From the NCBI RefSeq assembly GCF_023502345.1, contig NZ_JAMFLX010000003.1, positions 1 to 64,000 on the forward strand: a stretch of 64,000 bases of DNA, read 5' to 3'. The position numbers and the translations under genes were made by a program. The notes under the pieces were generated by a model. It saw only the letters and a program-made list of their open reading frames with translations, did not search any database and had not been told where the DNA came from. Of this stretch, positions 48,179 through 58,404 are shown one piece after another; positions within the stretch are counted from its first letter, which is position 1, and each line of letters begins with the position of its first letter. The DNA comes from Parendozoicomonas callyspongiae. GTDB lineage: Bacteria; Pseudomonadota; Gammaproteobacteria; Pseudomonadales; Endozoicomonadaceae.

Positions 48179-48401
48179 CGGATACTGGCCACCCAGCGAG
48201 CTAGTCCACTTCCCTGGATAGACGACACTCCTCACTTTTAAACAGTCAGCGCAAATCAGGTAATTTGGATTTGATTGAGTATTCTAACACTCAACAGGCT
48301 GGAAAAGCAGCTTACTTAACACGAAGGTACAACTAAAAAATGATTGGATCAGCATAAATTGTTGTTGAACATACCATATATCTCCTGCAATCATGACAGA
48401 C

Positions 48402-49871
48402 TTATCGGGCATTTTTTCTAACTGGCCTTGCCTCTTGTTGAGCAAAAACCACGTTCTGCACAAGACTCAGGAACTTATCATCGGATATATCCAGACCCGC
48501 TGCCCGCAAGGGATCAATGGTATCGTGCCACTTCTGTGCAGCATCGGCCTGATGCTTCCAGTTATCAACAAGGTTTTGCAGATCAATGCCCGGCGCACCG
48601 ATGCTTTTACACAGCTTTTCCCAGTTTTCACTTTGATGTTTATGAAGCTCAAGCTGAACGACGATCTCTTTTAACTCATCATCCGTCAGCGATTGATCTT
48701 CCTGATTTACAATTTTGCCCAAGATGTTTTTTGTATGTTCAACTTCTCTTTGTTGCTCATGAATACTGTTCCGGGCGCGGCTATCAACATCTTCAACAAA
48801 CTTTTCAGCGTCCCGCTTGAGTCCATCCAGTTCATTCTTCACCTGATTATATTCAGCCTGCAAAGCATCGAACTGCTCTTCTTTTTCAAAAAGTTCTGCT
48901 TTCAGACTGTTGGCAAACTCAGTTTTTGCCTGAAGTTGGCTGGAGTAATCCTTTACTGAATCCTGCAGAGCCTCATTTTGAGTTCTCAGTTTCTGCATAT
49001 CCGCATCCAAATGTTTTGATGTTTCCTGTCTCTCTTTATCTTTAGCATCACGACGATCAAGAGACTGGCCCGCATCTTTAAGCAAGCCCAACAAGCGATC
49101 TCTTTCACTCCGGAGAGCCTCAGCATCTTTCTGCAATTTCCCTGTCTGCTTTTCCAGACGATCAAAAATATCCTGATCACTGACTGACGAATCCTCAACA
49201 ACAACCTCACTGGGGTCAGGCTTATGAGTTTGAGCGGTTGCAGCGCCTTCTGGAGAAACCTCCCCCTCCACCTCCCGATCAGATATAAGAAGAGGAGAGT
49301 GGATATCTGCATGAAGAACCGGGTTCAGCGATGAGTCCGGACTCTGGACATCTGAACTTAATTTGGCAGTAGCTAGACTCTCTTCAGGATTAACCCCTCT
49401 CTGAAGAAGGCCAACCATCTCACTCTGCCCTTCGACCCAGGACTCTTCATCTTTAGAAGCAAGATCCATGATCTGGGATGAGTACAGAACAGGAGGCCTC
49501 TCTCTGTTAAGAAGCTCCTGCTTTAACTGTTCTGAGTTCTTGCTCGCCGACCAGCCACTCCAGATATCATATCCTTTCTTTATGGTAAGCCCTGCCAGAC
49601 CTGCACCGACAATGGCTGGTGCATAGATCAAGCCTCCCACACTGAGGGCTGCAGTTCCGAAAAACTCCAGCCAGGACAACGCACCAGGTTTATGTGCGAC
49701 ACTGCGATCAAACAGGTCCTTGATCTCATGATCAAACATCGACTCACTGCTGTGGTGATAGGACATACCCGGAGCAGGAGTCACCGAACCACTCTCGGTA
49801 GTTGATTCAGCCGTACTGAGTTCTGCATACAAAGAGTTTCTACTGGTTGATTCTCTGACCGGATTAGCCAT
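48402..49871 (-). CDS. coiled-coil protein with N-terminal hydrophobic hairpin, candidate effector
   Basis: This is a 489-residue protein of unknown function. A Ser/Thr-rich head of about 60 residues leads to a hydrophobic double segment (about 70-105: WLEFFGTAALSVGGLIY then APAIVGAGLAGLTI). A polar linker follows, then about 200 residues of Glu/Lys/Gln-rich coiled coil (about 220-390). GGAAG before ATG at 49869-49871 sets the start. The layout repeats that of the 812-residue protein ending at 9359. It sits between the divergent mlaF and yrbG, a seam that is bare in E. coli. Host interaction is inferred only. Confidence 0.72.
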   Translation of the reverse strand: MANPVRESTSRNSLYAELSTAESTTESGSVTPAPGMSYHHSSESMFDHEIKDLFDRSVAHKPGALSWLEFFGTAALSVGGLIYAPAIVGAGLAGLTIKKGYDIWSGWSASKNSEQLKQELLNRERPPVLYSSQIMDLASKDEESWVEGQSEMVGLLQRGVNPEESLATAKLSSDVQSPDSSLNPVLHADIHSPLLISDREVEGEVSPEGAATAQTHKPDPSEVVVEDSSVSDQDIFDRLEKQTGKLQKDAEALRSERDRLLGLLKDAGQSLDRRDAKDKERQETSKHLDADMQKLRTQNEALQDSVKDYSSQLQAKTEFANSLKAELFEKEEQFDALQAEYNQVKNELDGLKRDAEKFVEDVDSRARNSIHEQQREVEHTKNILGKIVNQEDQSLTDDELKEIVVQLELHKHQSENWEKLCKSIGAPGIDLQNLVDNWKHQADAAQKWHDTIDPLRAAGLDISDDKFLSLVQNVVFAQQEARPVRKNAR

Positions 49872-50051
49872 GCTTTTCTTCCACATCCCTGTCTGTATGT
49901 ATACAGAATAGTCAGCAAATCAAACTGCTGAGATTTTCCATAAAACCTCAACAAGGCCTAGCCCCAAACAACTTGTGGTATCCACAATATCAATAACGGT
50001 AAAATGGGTTGTTTATTCCCCTAAATATTCTAACTAGACGGTTTTGACTTC

Positions 50052-51020
50052 ATGTTTTTAGCCTCAGGCGCTCTCTTTCTTGGATTTCTGGCCTTGATGT
50101 GGAGTGCTGATCATTTTGTTGATGGCGCTGCGGCCACCGCCCGCAACCTGGGTATGTCGCCGATGCTTATCGGATTAACCATTGTATCCATCGGCACCTC
50201 ATCACCTGAAATCCTGGTTTCCCTGATGGCAGCCTTATCCGGGCACGGCGATCTGGCGATTGGTAATATCGTGGGCTCCAACATTGCCAACATCGCGTTG
50301 GTGCTGGGTGCAACCTTGTTGCTTGCCCCGATTCCAGTCAACTCCATGCTGGCCAAAAGAGAGCTGCCCCTGCTGACAGTGATTACTCTGGCAACTGGAG
50401 TTCTGATTTATGATCAGTTTCTCAGCCGTCCTGATGGCATCATTCTGATAGTGGCTTTAGTCGTCACGCTGTTCATCATTCACAAATGGCAGCAACAGAA
50501 CCGCCGTCCGGAAGATGAGGTCGCTGCCAGCCAGGAATGTGATGAAGAAATCCCAGAGTTGTCTCAGGGGAAAGCCAGCCTGAATCTGGCGGTTGGACTG
50601 GTAGTACTTCTGGTCAGCTCCCGCATGCTGGTTTGGTCAGCGACTGAAATCGCCCTCTGGTTTGGAGTCAGTGAGCTGACAATCGGCCTGACGGTTGTAG
50701 CCATTGGTACCAGTCTGCCAGAACTGGCAGCCAGCATAACCAGCGCCCTGAAAAAGCATCACGATATGGCCATTGGCAATGTGATTGGCTCCAACATATT
50801 TAATCTGCTGGCAGTCATGGCGGTACCAGGTCTTGTTGCGCCAATGTCGATTGATCCCACAGTCTTTGGACGGGATTTCCCCATTATGGCCGGTTTAACG
50901 ATTCTTCTGGCGATTATGACCCTGGTTGGCAAGACCCCAAAAGTACTAGGAAGACCCTCTGGATTCCTGCTGCTGGGCTGTTACATTGCCTATACACTTT
51001 TAATCCTGTTCCAAGCTTGA
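50052..51020 (+). CDS. yrbG: Ca2+/Na+ exchanger family protein YrbG
   Basis: This 322-residue inner-membrane protein has two homologous alpha-repeat halves of the CaCA family: GTSSPEILVSLMAAL early and GTSLPELAASITSAL late, each followed by GNIVGSN or GNVIGSN. About ten helices are visible. It likely exchanges Ca2+ for Na+ or H+; the E. coli homologue has no firm phenotype. It opens the yrbG-kdsD-lpt block, as in enteric bacteria. Confidence 0.93.
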   Translation: MFLASGALFLGFLALMWSADHFVDGAAATARNLGMSPMLIGLTIVSIGTSSPEILVSLMAALSGHGDLAIGNIVGSNIANIALVLGATLLLAPIPVNSMLAKRELPLLTVITLATGVLIYDQFLSRPDGIILIVALVVTLFIIHKWQQQNRRPEDEVAASQECDEEIPELSQGKASLNLAVGLVVLLVSSRMLVWSATEIALWFGVSELTIGLTVVAIGTSLPELAASITSALKKHHDMAIGNVIGSNIFNLLAVMAVPGLVAPMSIDPTVFGRDFPIMAGLTILLAIMTLVGKTPKVLGRPSGFLLLGCYIAYTLLILFQA

Positions 51021-51161
51021 TTCTCTGCTAAGCCTGATTCCTGTAGATTTTCAAGGTAGAATACCGCCCTCACCCAACGGTTGTAACGGAGTCCGGATGC
51101 AGGAAAGCTGCCCATCCGTTACAATCACTCGCTTAACATCTGGAAGTGGACGATTCTCGTC

Positions 51162-52136
51162 ATGAAAGAAGCGGAAGATTTTATTGCCTCCGGCCGCAGA
51201 ACTGTGGATATAGAACAGCAGGCCGTCAGCGCACTTCAGGACCGCATTGATTCCGACTTCGCCAAAGCCTGTAAAGTCATTCTCGACTGCCGTGGACGTG
51301 TTATCGTAACCGGCATGGGCAAATCCGGCCATATCGGCAACAAGATTGCCGCCACCCTGGCCAGCACAGGTACCCCGTCATTTTTTGTTCACCCTGGAGA
51401 AGCTTCCCATGGTGATATGGGCATGATCACCTCGGATGATGTGGTCATCGCACTCTCCCATTCCGGTGGTGCTTCTGAAGTAGTAACCCTGCTGCCACTA
51501 TTTAAAAGACTGGGTATTCCGGTTATTTCCATTACAGGCAACCCGAAATCCGCTCTGGCCAAATCGTCTGATATCCATCTGAACAATGGCGTTGAGCAGG
51601 AAGCCTGCCCTTTGAATCTGGCTCCAACATCCAGCACCACAGCCACACTAGTACTGGGTGATGCCCTGGCTGTTGCCCTTCTGGAGGCTCGCGGATTTAC
51701 TGCTGAGGACTTTGCATTTTCTCACCCTGGTGGCAGCCTGGGCCGCAGACTGTTGCTTAAGGTCAGCCATATCATGCACACAGGCCCCCGTCTGCCTCTG
51801 GTTACGAAAGGCACTCCTCTGAGTGAGGCGCTGATGGAAGTCACCAGCAAAGGCATGGGCATGACTGCAATTACTGACGCAGACCACAGTCTCTCTGGTG
51901 TCTTCACTGACGGTGACCTCCGCCGGGCTCTGGATCATAATGTTGATCCCAAGCAGACCTCAATTGAAGAGGTCATGACCAAGAACTGCGTCACCATCTC
52001 TTCCGAAATTCTTGCGGCGGAAGCCCTGAAAATCATGGAAGACCATAAAATCAGCGGGCTGATCTGTGTGGATGAAAAGAAACGCCCGGTTGGAGCAATC
52101 CATATGCATGATCTGCTGAAAGCAGGTGTTGTTTAA
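51162..52136 (+). CDS. kdsD: arabinose-5-phosphate isomerase
   Basis: This 324-residue enzyme converts ribulose-5-phosphate to arabinose-5-phosphate for Kdo and lipopolysaccharide synthesis. It has an N-terminal SIS domain (VTGMGKSGHIGNKIAATLASTG, SHSGGASEV, TSSTTATLVLGDALAVALLE) and two C-terminal CBS motifs (from about residue 205). The length equals E. coli KdsD. The expected next gene kdsC is absent and lptC follows after 152 bases. Confidence 0.96.
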   Translation: MKEAEDFIASGRRTVDIEQQAVSALQDRIDSDFAKACKVILDCRGRVIVTGMGKSGHIGNKIAATLASTGTPSFFVHPGEASHGDMGMITSDDVVIALSHSGGASEVVTLLPLFKRLGIPVISITGNPKSALAKSSDIHLNNGVEQEACPLNLAPTSSTTATLVLGDALAVALLEARGFTAEDFAFSHPGGSLGRRLLLKVSHIMHTGPRLPLVTKGTPLSEALMEVTSKGMGMTAITDADHSLSGVFTDGDLRRALDHNVDPKQTSIEEVMTKNCVTISSEILAAEALKIMEDHKISGLICVDEKKRPVGAIHMHDLLKAGVV

Positions 52137-52162
52137 CTGCCGTGTGTTTTTAAAAAGTGTCT

Positions 52163-52190
52163 TTCAAGGTTATGGAAGACACTTCCATCA
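52163..52190 (+). terminator. hairpin between kdsD and lptC
   Basis: AGTGTCTT and AAGACACT form a perfect 8-base stem with a 12-base loop in the space where kdsC would normally lie. No U-run follows, so it may attenuate or protect the transcript, or be a scar of the lost gene. Confidence 0.35.
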
Positions 52191-52208
52191 TGGCAAAGAA
52201 AAGGTGTT

Positions 52209-52289
52209 ATGAAGTTTACCGTTTCCTGTAATCCGGCTGACAAAACAAATGCAGCCAGCCCCCCTAATTCTGCGCGGAGGTCTTTCTGA
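52209..52289 (+). CDS. possible 26-residue peptide coupled to lptC
   Basis: A small frame opens with ATG at 52209 after AAAAGG at five bases. It closes with TGA at 52287-52289, overlapping the lptC ATG by one base. The peptide (MKFTVSCNPADKTNAASPPN and six more) has no recognised feature. It could be a coupling leader or chance. Confidence 0.25.
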   Translation: MKFTVSCNPADKTNAASPPNSARRSF

Positions 52290-52864
52290 TGTCTCTGCGC
52301 CAGATGCTATTTACGGCATGCCTCGTCCTGTTTGTCTCAGCTGTAGGATACTGGTCTTATACTGCCGACAATCCTCAGGAAATTATTAAGCCCTTGAATT
52401 CAGTGGCAGACAAGGCACCAGACTTCTTTACCCGCAATACCAAGATGCGTGAGTACGGCCCCAACGGTCGTCTGGAATCGACCCTGGACTCGGTAGAAAT
52501 CAGCCACTTCCCACATAATGGTGTGACTCTTTTAACCGAGCCTGATATGTGGAGCTATCAGGAAGATGACATTCTTCCCTGGCACTCTACGGCAAAGAAT
52601 GGCCGTATACTTCCCGATGGTGAGACCGTCGAACTTATCAAGGATGTGGTCATGATTCAGGTTGCCCCGGATGGTTCTGCCGAGCAGCGTATAGACACGG
52701 ATTTTCTGACCGTATACTCTGGGCAGGATTTTGCGGATACGGACGCTCCTGCACGCCTGACCAACGCCACCAGCGTTGTCAACACTGTCGGAATGCGCGC
52801 ATTTTATAAACGGGATTTTATTCAGCTCAAATCCAAGGTTAGAAGCATTCATGAAAGTCGCTAG
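52289..52864 (+). CDS. lptC: LPS export protein LptC
   Basis: This 191-residue bitopic protein has one N-terminal transmembrane helix (about 6-24) and a periplasmic beta-jellyroll (REYGPNGRLESTLDS, then LPDGETVELIKDVVMIQ). LptC links the LptBFG transporter to LptA in the lipopolysaccharide bridge. GGAGG eight bases upstream supports ATG at 52289. It overlaps the lptA start by 14 bases. Confidence 0.93.
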   Translation: MSLRQMLFTACLVLFVSAVGYWSYTADNPQEIIKPLNSVADKAPDFFTRNTKMREYGPNGRLESTLDSVEISHFPHNGVTLLTEPDMWSYQEDDILPWHSTAKNGRILPDGETVELIKDVVMIQVAPDGSAEQRIDTDFLTVYSGQDFADTDAPARLTNATSVVNTVGMRAFYKRDFIQLKSKVRSIHESR

Positions 52865-53360
52865 ACTCTGTGTGACTCTTGCTGCAGCACTGATCGCTAC
52901 ACAACTCTGGGCCCTTCCTGATGACAGGAACCAGCCCATCTACATTTCCTCAGACAGTGCCGATATTGATGATGCCAAAGGTATCGCCATCTATCGCGGT
53001 GATGTCGAGATGACTCAGGGTACAACCAAGCTGACCGGCGATATCGTCACTATTTATTCGAAGAACCGGGAAATTCAGCGGGTCGTCTCTGAAGGCAAGA
53101 AAAAACAGGCTTACTATGAAGAGCTGCAAAGTGAAGAAAAAGGCAAGCTGAAAGCCTGGGGTAAAACCATAGACTATGATTTTGCCGTCGAAAAAATCGA
53201 ACTGATCAAGCAGGCCAAACTGATCCAGAAAGGCGATACCTTTACCGGTGATCACATTGAATATGATCAGGCCAAACAACTTGTAAACGCCACTGGCCAG
53301 CAGGGCGGTAAAACCGGTGGCCGGGTTCAAATGGTTATCCAGCCCAGCCAGACGAAGTAA
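52851..53360 (+). CDS. lptA: LPS transport periplasmic protein LptA
   Basis: This 169-residue protein has a signal peptide ([19 protein letters not shown], cleavage near residue 21). An OstA-type beta-jellyroll follows ([23 protein letters not shown] onward). LptA oligomers carry lipopolysaccharide across the periplasm. ATG at 52851 is chosen because the signal peptide starts there; codons upstream belong to lptC in another frame. Confidence 0.94.
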   Translation: MKVARLCVTLAAALIATQLWALPDDRNQPIYISSDSADIDDAKGIAIYRGDVEMTQGTTKLTGDIVTIYSKNREIQRVVSEGKKKQAYYEELQSEEKGKLKAWGKTIDYDFAVEKIELIKQAKLIQKGDTFTGDHIEYDQAKQLVNATGQQGGKTGGRVQMVIQPSQTK

Positions 53361-53374
53361 AGATATCAGCCCCA

Positions 53375-54100
53375 ATGGCACAACTGACAGCACGAAATCT
53401 TAGTAAAACCTACAGCGGCCGCCAGGTTGTTCGCGACGTTTCCGTCTCCATAGAAAGTGGCCAGATCGTTGGCCTGCTGGGTCCTAACGGCGCAGGTAAA
53501 ACAACTTGCTTCTATATGATTGTTGGCCTGGTGAAAAACGAAAATGGCCAGATACTGATTGATGGTCAGGACATCACCCGATTACCCATGCACGGCAGAG
53601 CCAGGGCAGGTATTGGTTACCTTCCCCAGGAAGCTTCCATTTTCCGGAAGCTGACTGTTGCCGACAACATCATGGCCATTCTTGAAACCCGCAAAGGGCT
53701 GGCCAAGGCCCAGCGTGTTGAAAAAATGGAGCTGCTGCTGGATGAATTTAATATCCAGCATATTCGTGACAGTCTGGGCATGAGTCTGTCGGGTGGTGAG
53801 CGCCGTAGGGTTGAGATTGCACGGGCCCTGGCCACCGAACCTTCCTTTATTCTTCTGGACGAACCCTTTGCCGGGGTCGACCCGATTTCCGTCACCGATA
53901 TCAAACAGATTGTCACTCATCTAAAAAATCGTGGTATTGGCGTTCTGATTACCGACCATAATGTGCGCGAGACACTTGATATCTGCGAACATGCCTATAT
54001 CGTGAGCGAAGGACATATTATTGCTTCAGGCGACAGCCGTACGGTTCTGGAAAACCAGAAAGTACGCGATGTTTACCTTGGCGAGCACTTCAGGATATAG
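53375..54100 (+). CDS. lptB: LPS export ATPase LptB
   Basis: This 241-residue ABC ATPase has Walker [10 protein letters not shown], the [15 protein letters not shown] signature and Walker [14 protein letters not shown], the LptB pattern. It powers extraction of lipopolysaccharide by LptFG. It starts 14 bases after lptA, and rpoN follows after 192 bases without a terminator, as in other gammaproteobacteria. Confidence 0.97.
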   Translation: MAQLTARNLSKTYSGRQVVRDVSVSIESGQIVGLLGPNGAGKTTCFYMIVGLVKNENGQILIDGQDITRLPMHGRARAGIGYLPQEASIFRKLTVADNIMAILETRKGLAKAQRVEKMELLLDEFNIQHIRDSLGMSLSGGERRRVEIARALATEPSFILLDEPFAGVDPISVTDIKQIVTHLKNRGIGVLITDHNVRETLDICEHAYIVSEGHIIASGDSRTVLENQKVRDVYLGEHFRI

Positions 54101-54292
54101 CCACTAACAGGTAAGATGGGGGTATGGAGTTTGTAAGAGAACACCATGCCCGACCGGGTCTATAGACTGTTTTCGCGAACAGAACCCGACAGGGAACCCA
54201 AACAATAATGTCGTTTTGCCGAGAAGCTCGCTGGCTCAAAGGAGTTTGCTTTTCAGGCTTTCAGAACGCAGTAGAGGCTGAGCACCAGGTCC

Positions 54293-55786
54293 ATGAAGCC
54301 ATCATTGGAACTTAAAATTGGCCAGCAGCTGACCATGACTCCTCAGCTGCAACAGGCTATCCGCCTCCTCCAGCTTTCCACTCTGGATCTGCAGCAGGAA
54401 ATCCAGCAGGCACTGGAAAGCAACCCCATGCTGGAGCAGGATGAACAGAATAGCACTGATAGTGAACCCGGTTCACAGGAAGCCCTGTCAGAAGCCGGGT
54501 TGACTGACCTCAACTCAGTATCCAGCCAGGAAAAGCGGGATGAAACCCAGGAAACTCAGGATGACTGGAACAATGAGATTCCAACCGACCTGCCTGTAGA
54601 TAGTGTCTGGGACGATGTTTACCAGTCGTCCCCATCATCAGGTAATGGAACCTCAAGCGACTCCCAACCTGATGACTTTACCGCCCGCACCAGTGCCAGC
54701 GAGACATTGCAGGATCATCTTGAGTGGCAACTCACACTGACACCCATGTCCGCAACCGATCGTATGATCGGTATGTCAATTATTGAAGCAATTGATGATA
54801 ACGGCTATCTCACCGTGTCCCTTGAAGAGATTCTTTCCGGCTTTACTCAGGAAGATGACGTCGAGATGGATGAAGTGGAAATGATGCTGCACCGCATTCA
54901 ATACTTTGATCCTGTCGGCGTGGGTGCACGGGATCTGCGCGAATGCCTGATTCTTCAGCTGCACCAGCTTCCAGAAGCTACTGAAGATGTTATTGCTGCC
55001 CACCGTATTCTGGACAGGTATATAGACCTTCTGGGTACCAGGGATTATGCGACATTGATGCGCCGAACCAGGATGAAGGAAGATCAGCTACGTAACGCCC
55101 TGGCAATCATCCAGAGCCTTAACCCGCATCCCGGGGCATCACTGCAGACATCTGAAGCCGAATATGTTGTTCCGGATGTTATGGTTCGCAAGGCCAAGGG
55201 ACGCTGGATTGTTGAACTGAATCCAGATACATCTCCCCGCCTGCGCATCAATGACAATTATGCATCCCTGATACGCCGGGCCGATTCAAGCGCCGACAAC
55301 ACCTACCTGAAAAGTCACCTTCAGGAAGCACGCTGGTTTATCAAAAGCCTGCAGAGCCGTAATGAAACACTACTCAAAGTTGCTACCCGGATCGTCGAAC
55401 ACCAGCAGGGCTTTCTTGAGTACGGTGAAGAAGCAATGAAGCCGCTGGTTCTGCATGATATTGCTGAAGCTGTCGAAATGCATGAATCCACAATTTCACG
55501 GGTTACTACCCAGAAATTCATGCACACTCCCCGGGGAATTTTTGAGCTGAAGTATTTCTTCTCCAGCCATGTCAGCACCTCTTCCGGTGGCGAGTGTTCC
55601 TCTACAGCTATAAGAGCATTGATCAAGAAACTGGTTGCTCAGGAGAACCCCAAGAAGCCCCTGAGTGACAGTAAAATTGCAGCGCTGCTCGGTGAACAGG
55701 GCATTCAGGTTGCCCGAAGAACCATAGCCAAATACCGGGAAGCGATGGCTATCCCCCCTTCCAATGAAAGAAAAAGGCTGATTTAA
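54293..55786 (+). CDS. rpoN: RNA polymerase sigma-54 factor
   Basis: This 497-residue sigma-54 has the Gln/Leu-rich activator-responsive region I at the N-terminus ([19 protein letters not shown]), an acidic Asp/Glu/Ser-rich region II (about 45-125), a core-binding domain and the C-terminal RpoN box [12 protein letters not shown]. The helix-turn-helix segment [19 protein letters not shown] is also present. It directs transcription from -24/-12 promoters with enhancer-binding proteins, covering nitrogen and motility genes in relatives. Confidence 0.98.
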   Translation: MKPSLELKIGQQLTMTPQLQQAIRLLQLSTLDLQQEIQQALESNPMLEQDEQNSTDSEPGSQEALSEAGLTDLNSVSSQEKRDETQETQDDWNNEIPTDLPVDSVWDDVYQSSPSSGNGTSSDSQPDDFTARTSASETLQDHLEWQLTLTPMSATDRMIGMSIIEAIDDNGYLTVSLEEILSGFTQEDDVEMDEVEMMLHRIQYFDPVGVGARDLRECLILQLHQLPEATEDVIAAHRILDRYIDLLGTRDYATLMRRTRMKEDQLRNALAIIQSLNPHPGASLQTSEAEYVVPDVMVRKAKGRWIVELNPDTSPRLRINDNYASLIRRADSSADNTYLKSHLQEARWFIKSLQSRNETLLKVATRIVEHQQGFLEYGEEAMKPLVLHDIAEAVEMHESTISRVTTQKFMHTPRGIFELKYFFSSHVSTSSGGECSSTAIRALIKKLVAQENPKKPLSDSKIAALLGEQGIQVARRTIAKYREAMAIPPSNERKRLI

Positions 55787-55800
55787 CCATCAGCCTTTTT
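55771..55800 (+). terminator. terminator at rpoN 3' end
   Basis: AAAAAGGCTGAT (55771-55782, overlapping the last rpoN codons) pairs with ATCAGCCTTTTT (55789-55800), a perfect 12-base stem with a T-run. hpf therefore probably has its own promoter in 55801-56090. Confidence 0.88.
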
Positions 55801-56090
55801 CATTTTCTCCCCCACCATCTCCGTCAATTTCCTAGCACTCGCTTATCATGAGTAAAAAACGGGTATCCCGACTACGCAAGAAGCCTTATTTATAAGCATT
55901 TCATATAGTTGCCCCACGCAACGTTATAGCGCTTTTTGGAAACCCACTGCTCCAACTCATGGATTTGGCAGAGGTTTGCTGCCAATTGAGCAAAAGTCGA
56001 GACGAGGCCAATGACTGGTGATAGAATCAAAGTGTCGGTCCGGTATGGAATTCACCGGGACTGCTCAACCTGACATCAGGAGAGTAACGC

Positions 56091-56396
56091 ATGCAAGTTA
56101 ACATCAGCGGTCATCAGTTCGAAGTTACAGAAGCTCTGCACGAATATGTTAATCGTAAACTGAACAAGCTCGCTTCACATTTTGATGGAATTACCAATGT
56201 GCAAGTCACTTTGAGTGTTGAAAAACAACGTCAGATGGCTGAAGCCACACTCCATGTTCGAAATGCTGACATAGCCGCTTCATCGGAACACGAAGATATG
56301 TATGCAGCCATTGACCTGCTTGTGGACAAACTTGATCGTCAACTTCTGAAGTACAAAGAAAAGAACATTGATCGCCTCCAGGGGGCATCGCATTAA
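56091..56396 (+). CDS. hpf: ribosome hibernation-promoting factor, short form
   Basis: This 101-residue protein of the HPF/YfiA family has the family start MQVNISGHQFEVTEAL and the conserved EHEDMYAAIDLLVDKLDRQL. It binds the 30S subunit decoding site and promotes 100S dimers in stationary phase. The short form needs RMF for dimerisation in E. coli. AGGAGAG lies a few bases before ATG. A 290-base leader after the rpoN terminator separates it from rpoN. Confidence 0.95.
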   Translation: MQVNISGHQFEVTEALHEYVNRKLNKLASHFDGITNVQVTLSVEKQRQMAEATLHVRNADIAASSEHEDMYAAIDLLVDKLDRQLLKYKEKNIDRLQGASH

Positions 56397-56414
56397 CCCC
56401 CTATTCAAAAAGTA

Positions 56415-56873
56415 ATGAGCCTACGGAATATCCTCGCTCCCGGGCACGCCTTTTACGGCGTGCAGGGAGCCAGCAAGAAACGCACTCTGCAATATATCGC
56501 CAACCTGGTCAGCGAGCGTCAGCCCAAGCTGGACGCAAAAGAGCTGTTCAACCAGTTGGTTACCCGTGAAAAACTGGGAAGTACCGGTCTTGGAAATGGC
56601 TTTGCCCTGCCCCATTGCCGCATCTCTGGCTGTGAAACTCCACAGGCTGTTTTTCTCAGACTTGCAGAGCCCATTGATTTCGACGCCATAGACAAAAAAC
56701 CGGTTGATCTGGTTTTTGCACTCGTGGTGCCCGAAGACGAAACAGAGCAGCACCTGCAGTTTCTGAGGCTAATCGCCGAACAGTTCAGTAATGAAGATCT
56801 CTGTGAAGCACTCCGCTCTGCGACAAACAGCGAAGCTTTGTATCGTCTGCTTACAGATAAGGTGACGGCCTGA
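56415..56873 (+). CDS. ptsN: nitrogen PTS EIIA component
   Basis: This 152-residue EIIA-Ntr protein has the phosphorylated His in LGNGFALPHCRIS. In enteric bacteria and Pseudomonas it is phosphorylated through EI-Ntr (PtsP) and NPr, and regulates potassium uptake and other processes. It starts 18 bases after hpf, which suggests co-transcription. Confidence 0.94.
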   Translation: MSLRNILAPGHAFYGVQGASKKRTLQYIANLVSERQPKLDAKELFNQLVTREKLGSTGLGNGFALPHCRISGCETPQAVFLRLAEPIDFDAIDKKPVDLVFALVVPEDETEQHLQFLRLIAEQFSNEDLCEALRSATNSEALYRLLTDKVTA

Positions 56874-56985
56874 TCCTGATTTTTTGAAGTTAAATACAGC
56901 CTTGTTTTCAATTCGCTTATTCGAGCCATAGACGTTTTTTCTGTCTTTAGCTTTTCTTGAACAAATTGATAACACAGCTCCCGAG

Positions 56986-57038
56986 AGAGCCTGCCTGGAA
57001 CACCCACCAAAGAAGTGTTCTACCGCAGGCTCTTTTTT
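56986..57038 (+). terminator. terminator after ptsN
   Basis: AGAGCCTGC (56986-56994) pairs with GCAGGCTCT (57025-57033), with an inner GAACAC/GTGTTC pair and a T6 tail. It closes hpf-ptsN and leaves rapZ with its own promoter. Confidence 0.88.
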
Positions 57039-57166
57039 ATATCTGCTTTTTTACCTATCCTTTGCTAAAGCGCCCTGTACACCAAAAGAGTGCGCCAAAA
57101 GAAGTAAGCGACTCCACTCAAGGAAAACAATCGCTTTAGTGCTCAAGGCTGGGGGAAGAATAATCT

Positions 57167-58075
57167 ATGTCAAAAGCAATACGGCTTGTCATCATAAGTG
57201 GCCGCTCAGGTTCTGGAAAAAGTGCTGCCCTGGGAGCACTGGAAGACCAAGGCTTTTACTGTATCGATAATTTACCTGCAGGATTGTTAACCAGCCTTGT
57301 CGAACGGTTTCGTAATGACCCGACTGAGGTGAACTCAATTGCTGTCAGTATTGATGCCCGTAATATGTCCGGCGATCTGGCAGGTTTTATCAATACCCAT
57401 AAGCAGCTTTTAAATGACAGCAATCTCACCTGTGATGTGATTTATCTGGATGCTGACCACGAGACTCTGTTAAAGCGATTCAGTTCAACACGCCGCCGCC
57501 ATCCTCTCAGCGATGATCAGTCATCACTGGATGAAGCCATTCGAAGAGAAGCGGATGTCCTGACGGAAATGGCCAACGCAGCTGATATGCGCCTGGATAC
57601 CAGTCGTTTGTCTTTGCACGAACTTCGCAGCCTTATTCGCAAGCGTGTTGCAGGCAAAGAAAGCCATGATCTATCCCTGCAATTTGAATCCTTTGGTTTC
57701 AAGAAAGGGGTTCCACTGGACGCAGATTTTGTCTTTGACGTTCGCTGCCTGCCGAACCCTTTCTGGCATGAAGAGCTGCGAGGGTTTAATGGTAAGGACC
57801 AGCCCATTATTGATTTTTTGAGCGGACATGATTCTGTCAACAAAATGCTGCAGGATATCACCAGTTTCGTCAGTAACTGGCTGCCCGTTTTTGAAGAGAG
57901 CAATCGCAGTTACCTGACCGTTGCCATCGGATGCACTGGAGGACAGCATCGCTCGGTATTCATCAGCGAAACCCTGGCCAGTGAATTCCGCAAACATCAG
58001 AATTCCGTTCAGGTTCGTCACCGGGAAATGGAAGCCAAGAAGGCACACGGGAATCATAAAGAGGAATACCCATGA
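57167..58075 (+). CDS. rapZ: RNase adapter protein RapZ
   Basis: This 302-residue protein has Walker A GRSGSGKSAAL at the N-terminus, an STRRRHPL motif, and the conserved C-terminal GCTGGQHRSVFISE. In E. coli RapZ binds small RNA GlmZ and directs RNase E to it, controlling glucosamine-6-phosphate synthesis. The C-terminal tail is a little longer and more charged than in E. coli. Its TGA overlaps the npr start by four bases (ATGA). Confidence 0.95.
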   Translation: MSKAIRLVIISGRSGSGKSAALGALEDQGFYCIDNLPAGLLTSLVERFRNDPTEVNSIAVSIDARNMSGDLAGFINTHKQLLNDSNLTCDVIYLDADHETLLKRFSSTRRRHPLSDDQSSLDEAIRREADVLTEMANAADMRLDTSRLSLHELRSLIRKRVAGKESHDLSLQFESFGFKKGVPLDADFVFDVRCLPNPFWHEELRGFNGKDQPIIDFLSGHDSVNKMLQDITSFVSNWLPVFEESNRSYLTVAIGCTGGQHRSVFISETLASEFRKHQNSVQVRHREMEAKKAHGNHKEEYP

Positions 58076-58341
58076 TTCAGGAACAGCTGGTTATCATCAA
58101 CAAACTGGGCCTGCATGCCCGTGCAGCAGCCAAGTTTGTTGGTGTGGCATCATCCTTTGCCAGCTCAATCCGCATTGGAAATCAGAACAAAATGGTTGAT
58201 GGCAAAAGTATTATGGCGGTTATGATGCTTGCAGCCAGCAAGGGAACAACTCTGGATATTGAAGTCGAAGGTGACGACGCGGATCAGGCTTATTCCGCCA
58301 TTGCTGAACTGGTATCCAACCGCTTTGATGAAAATGAATAA
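58072..58341 (+). CDS. ptsO: nitrogen PTS phosphocarrier NPr
   Basis: This 89-residue HPr-like protein has the active-site His in NKLGLHARAAAKFV and the Ser-46 region in DGKSIMAVMMLAASKG. It passes phosphate from EI-Ntr to PtsN. Overlap with rapZ shows translational coupling. The gene order rapZ-npr matches E. coli and Pseudomonas. Confidence 0.95.
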   Translation: MIQEQLVIINKLGLHARAAAKFVGVASSFASSIRIGNQNKMVDGKSIMAVMMLAASKGTTLDIEVEGDDADQAYSAIAELVSNRFDENE

Positions 58342-58404
58342 TAAATAAACAATCAGTGCTGTTGCTTCAAAACTGTAACGACAGCACGTAATAAAAATGC
58401 AGGT

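Noticed and set aside
55965-55980. A sigma-54-like promoter (TTGGCAGAGGTTTGCT) upstream of hpf
   Set aside because: The GG and GC doublets are 11 bases apart instead of the 12 required, and sigma-54 does not tolerate this change.
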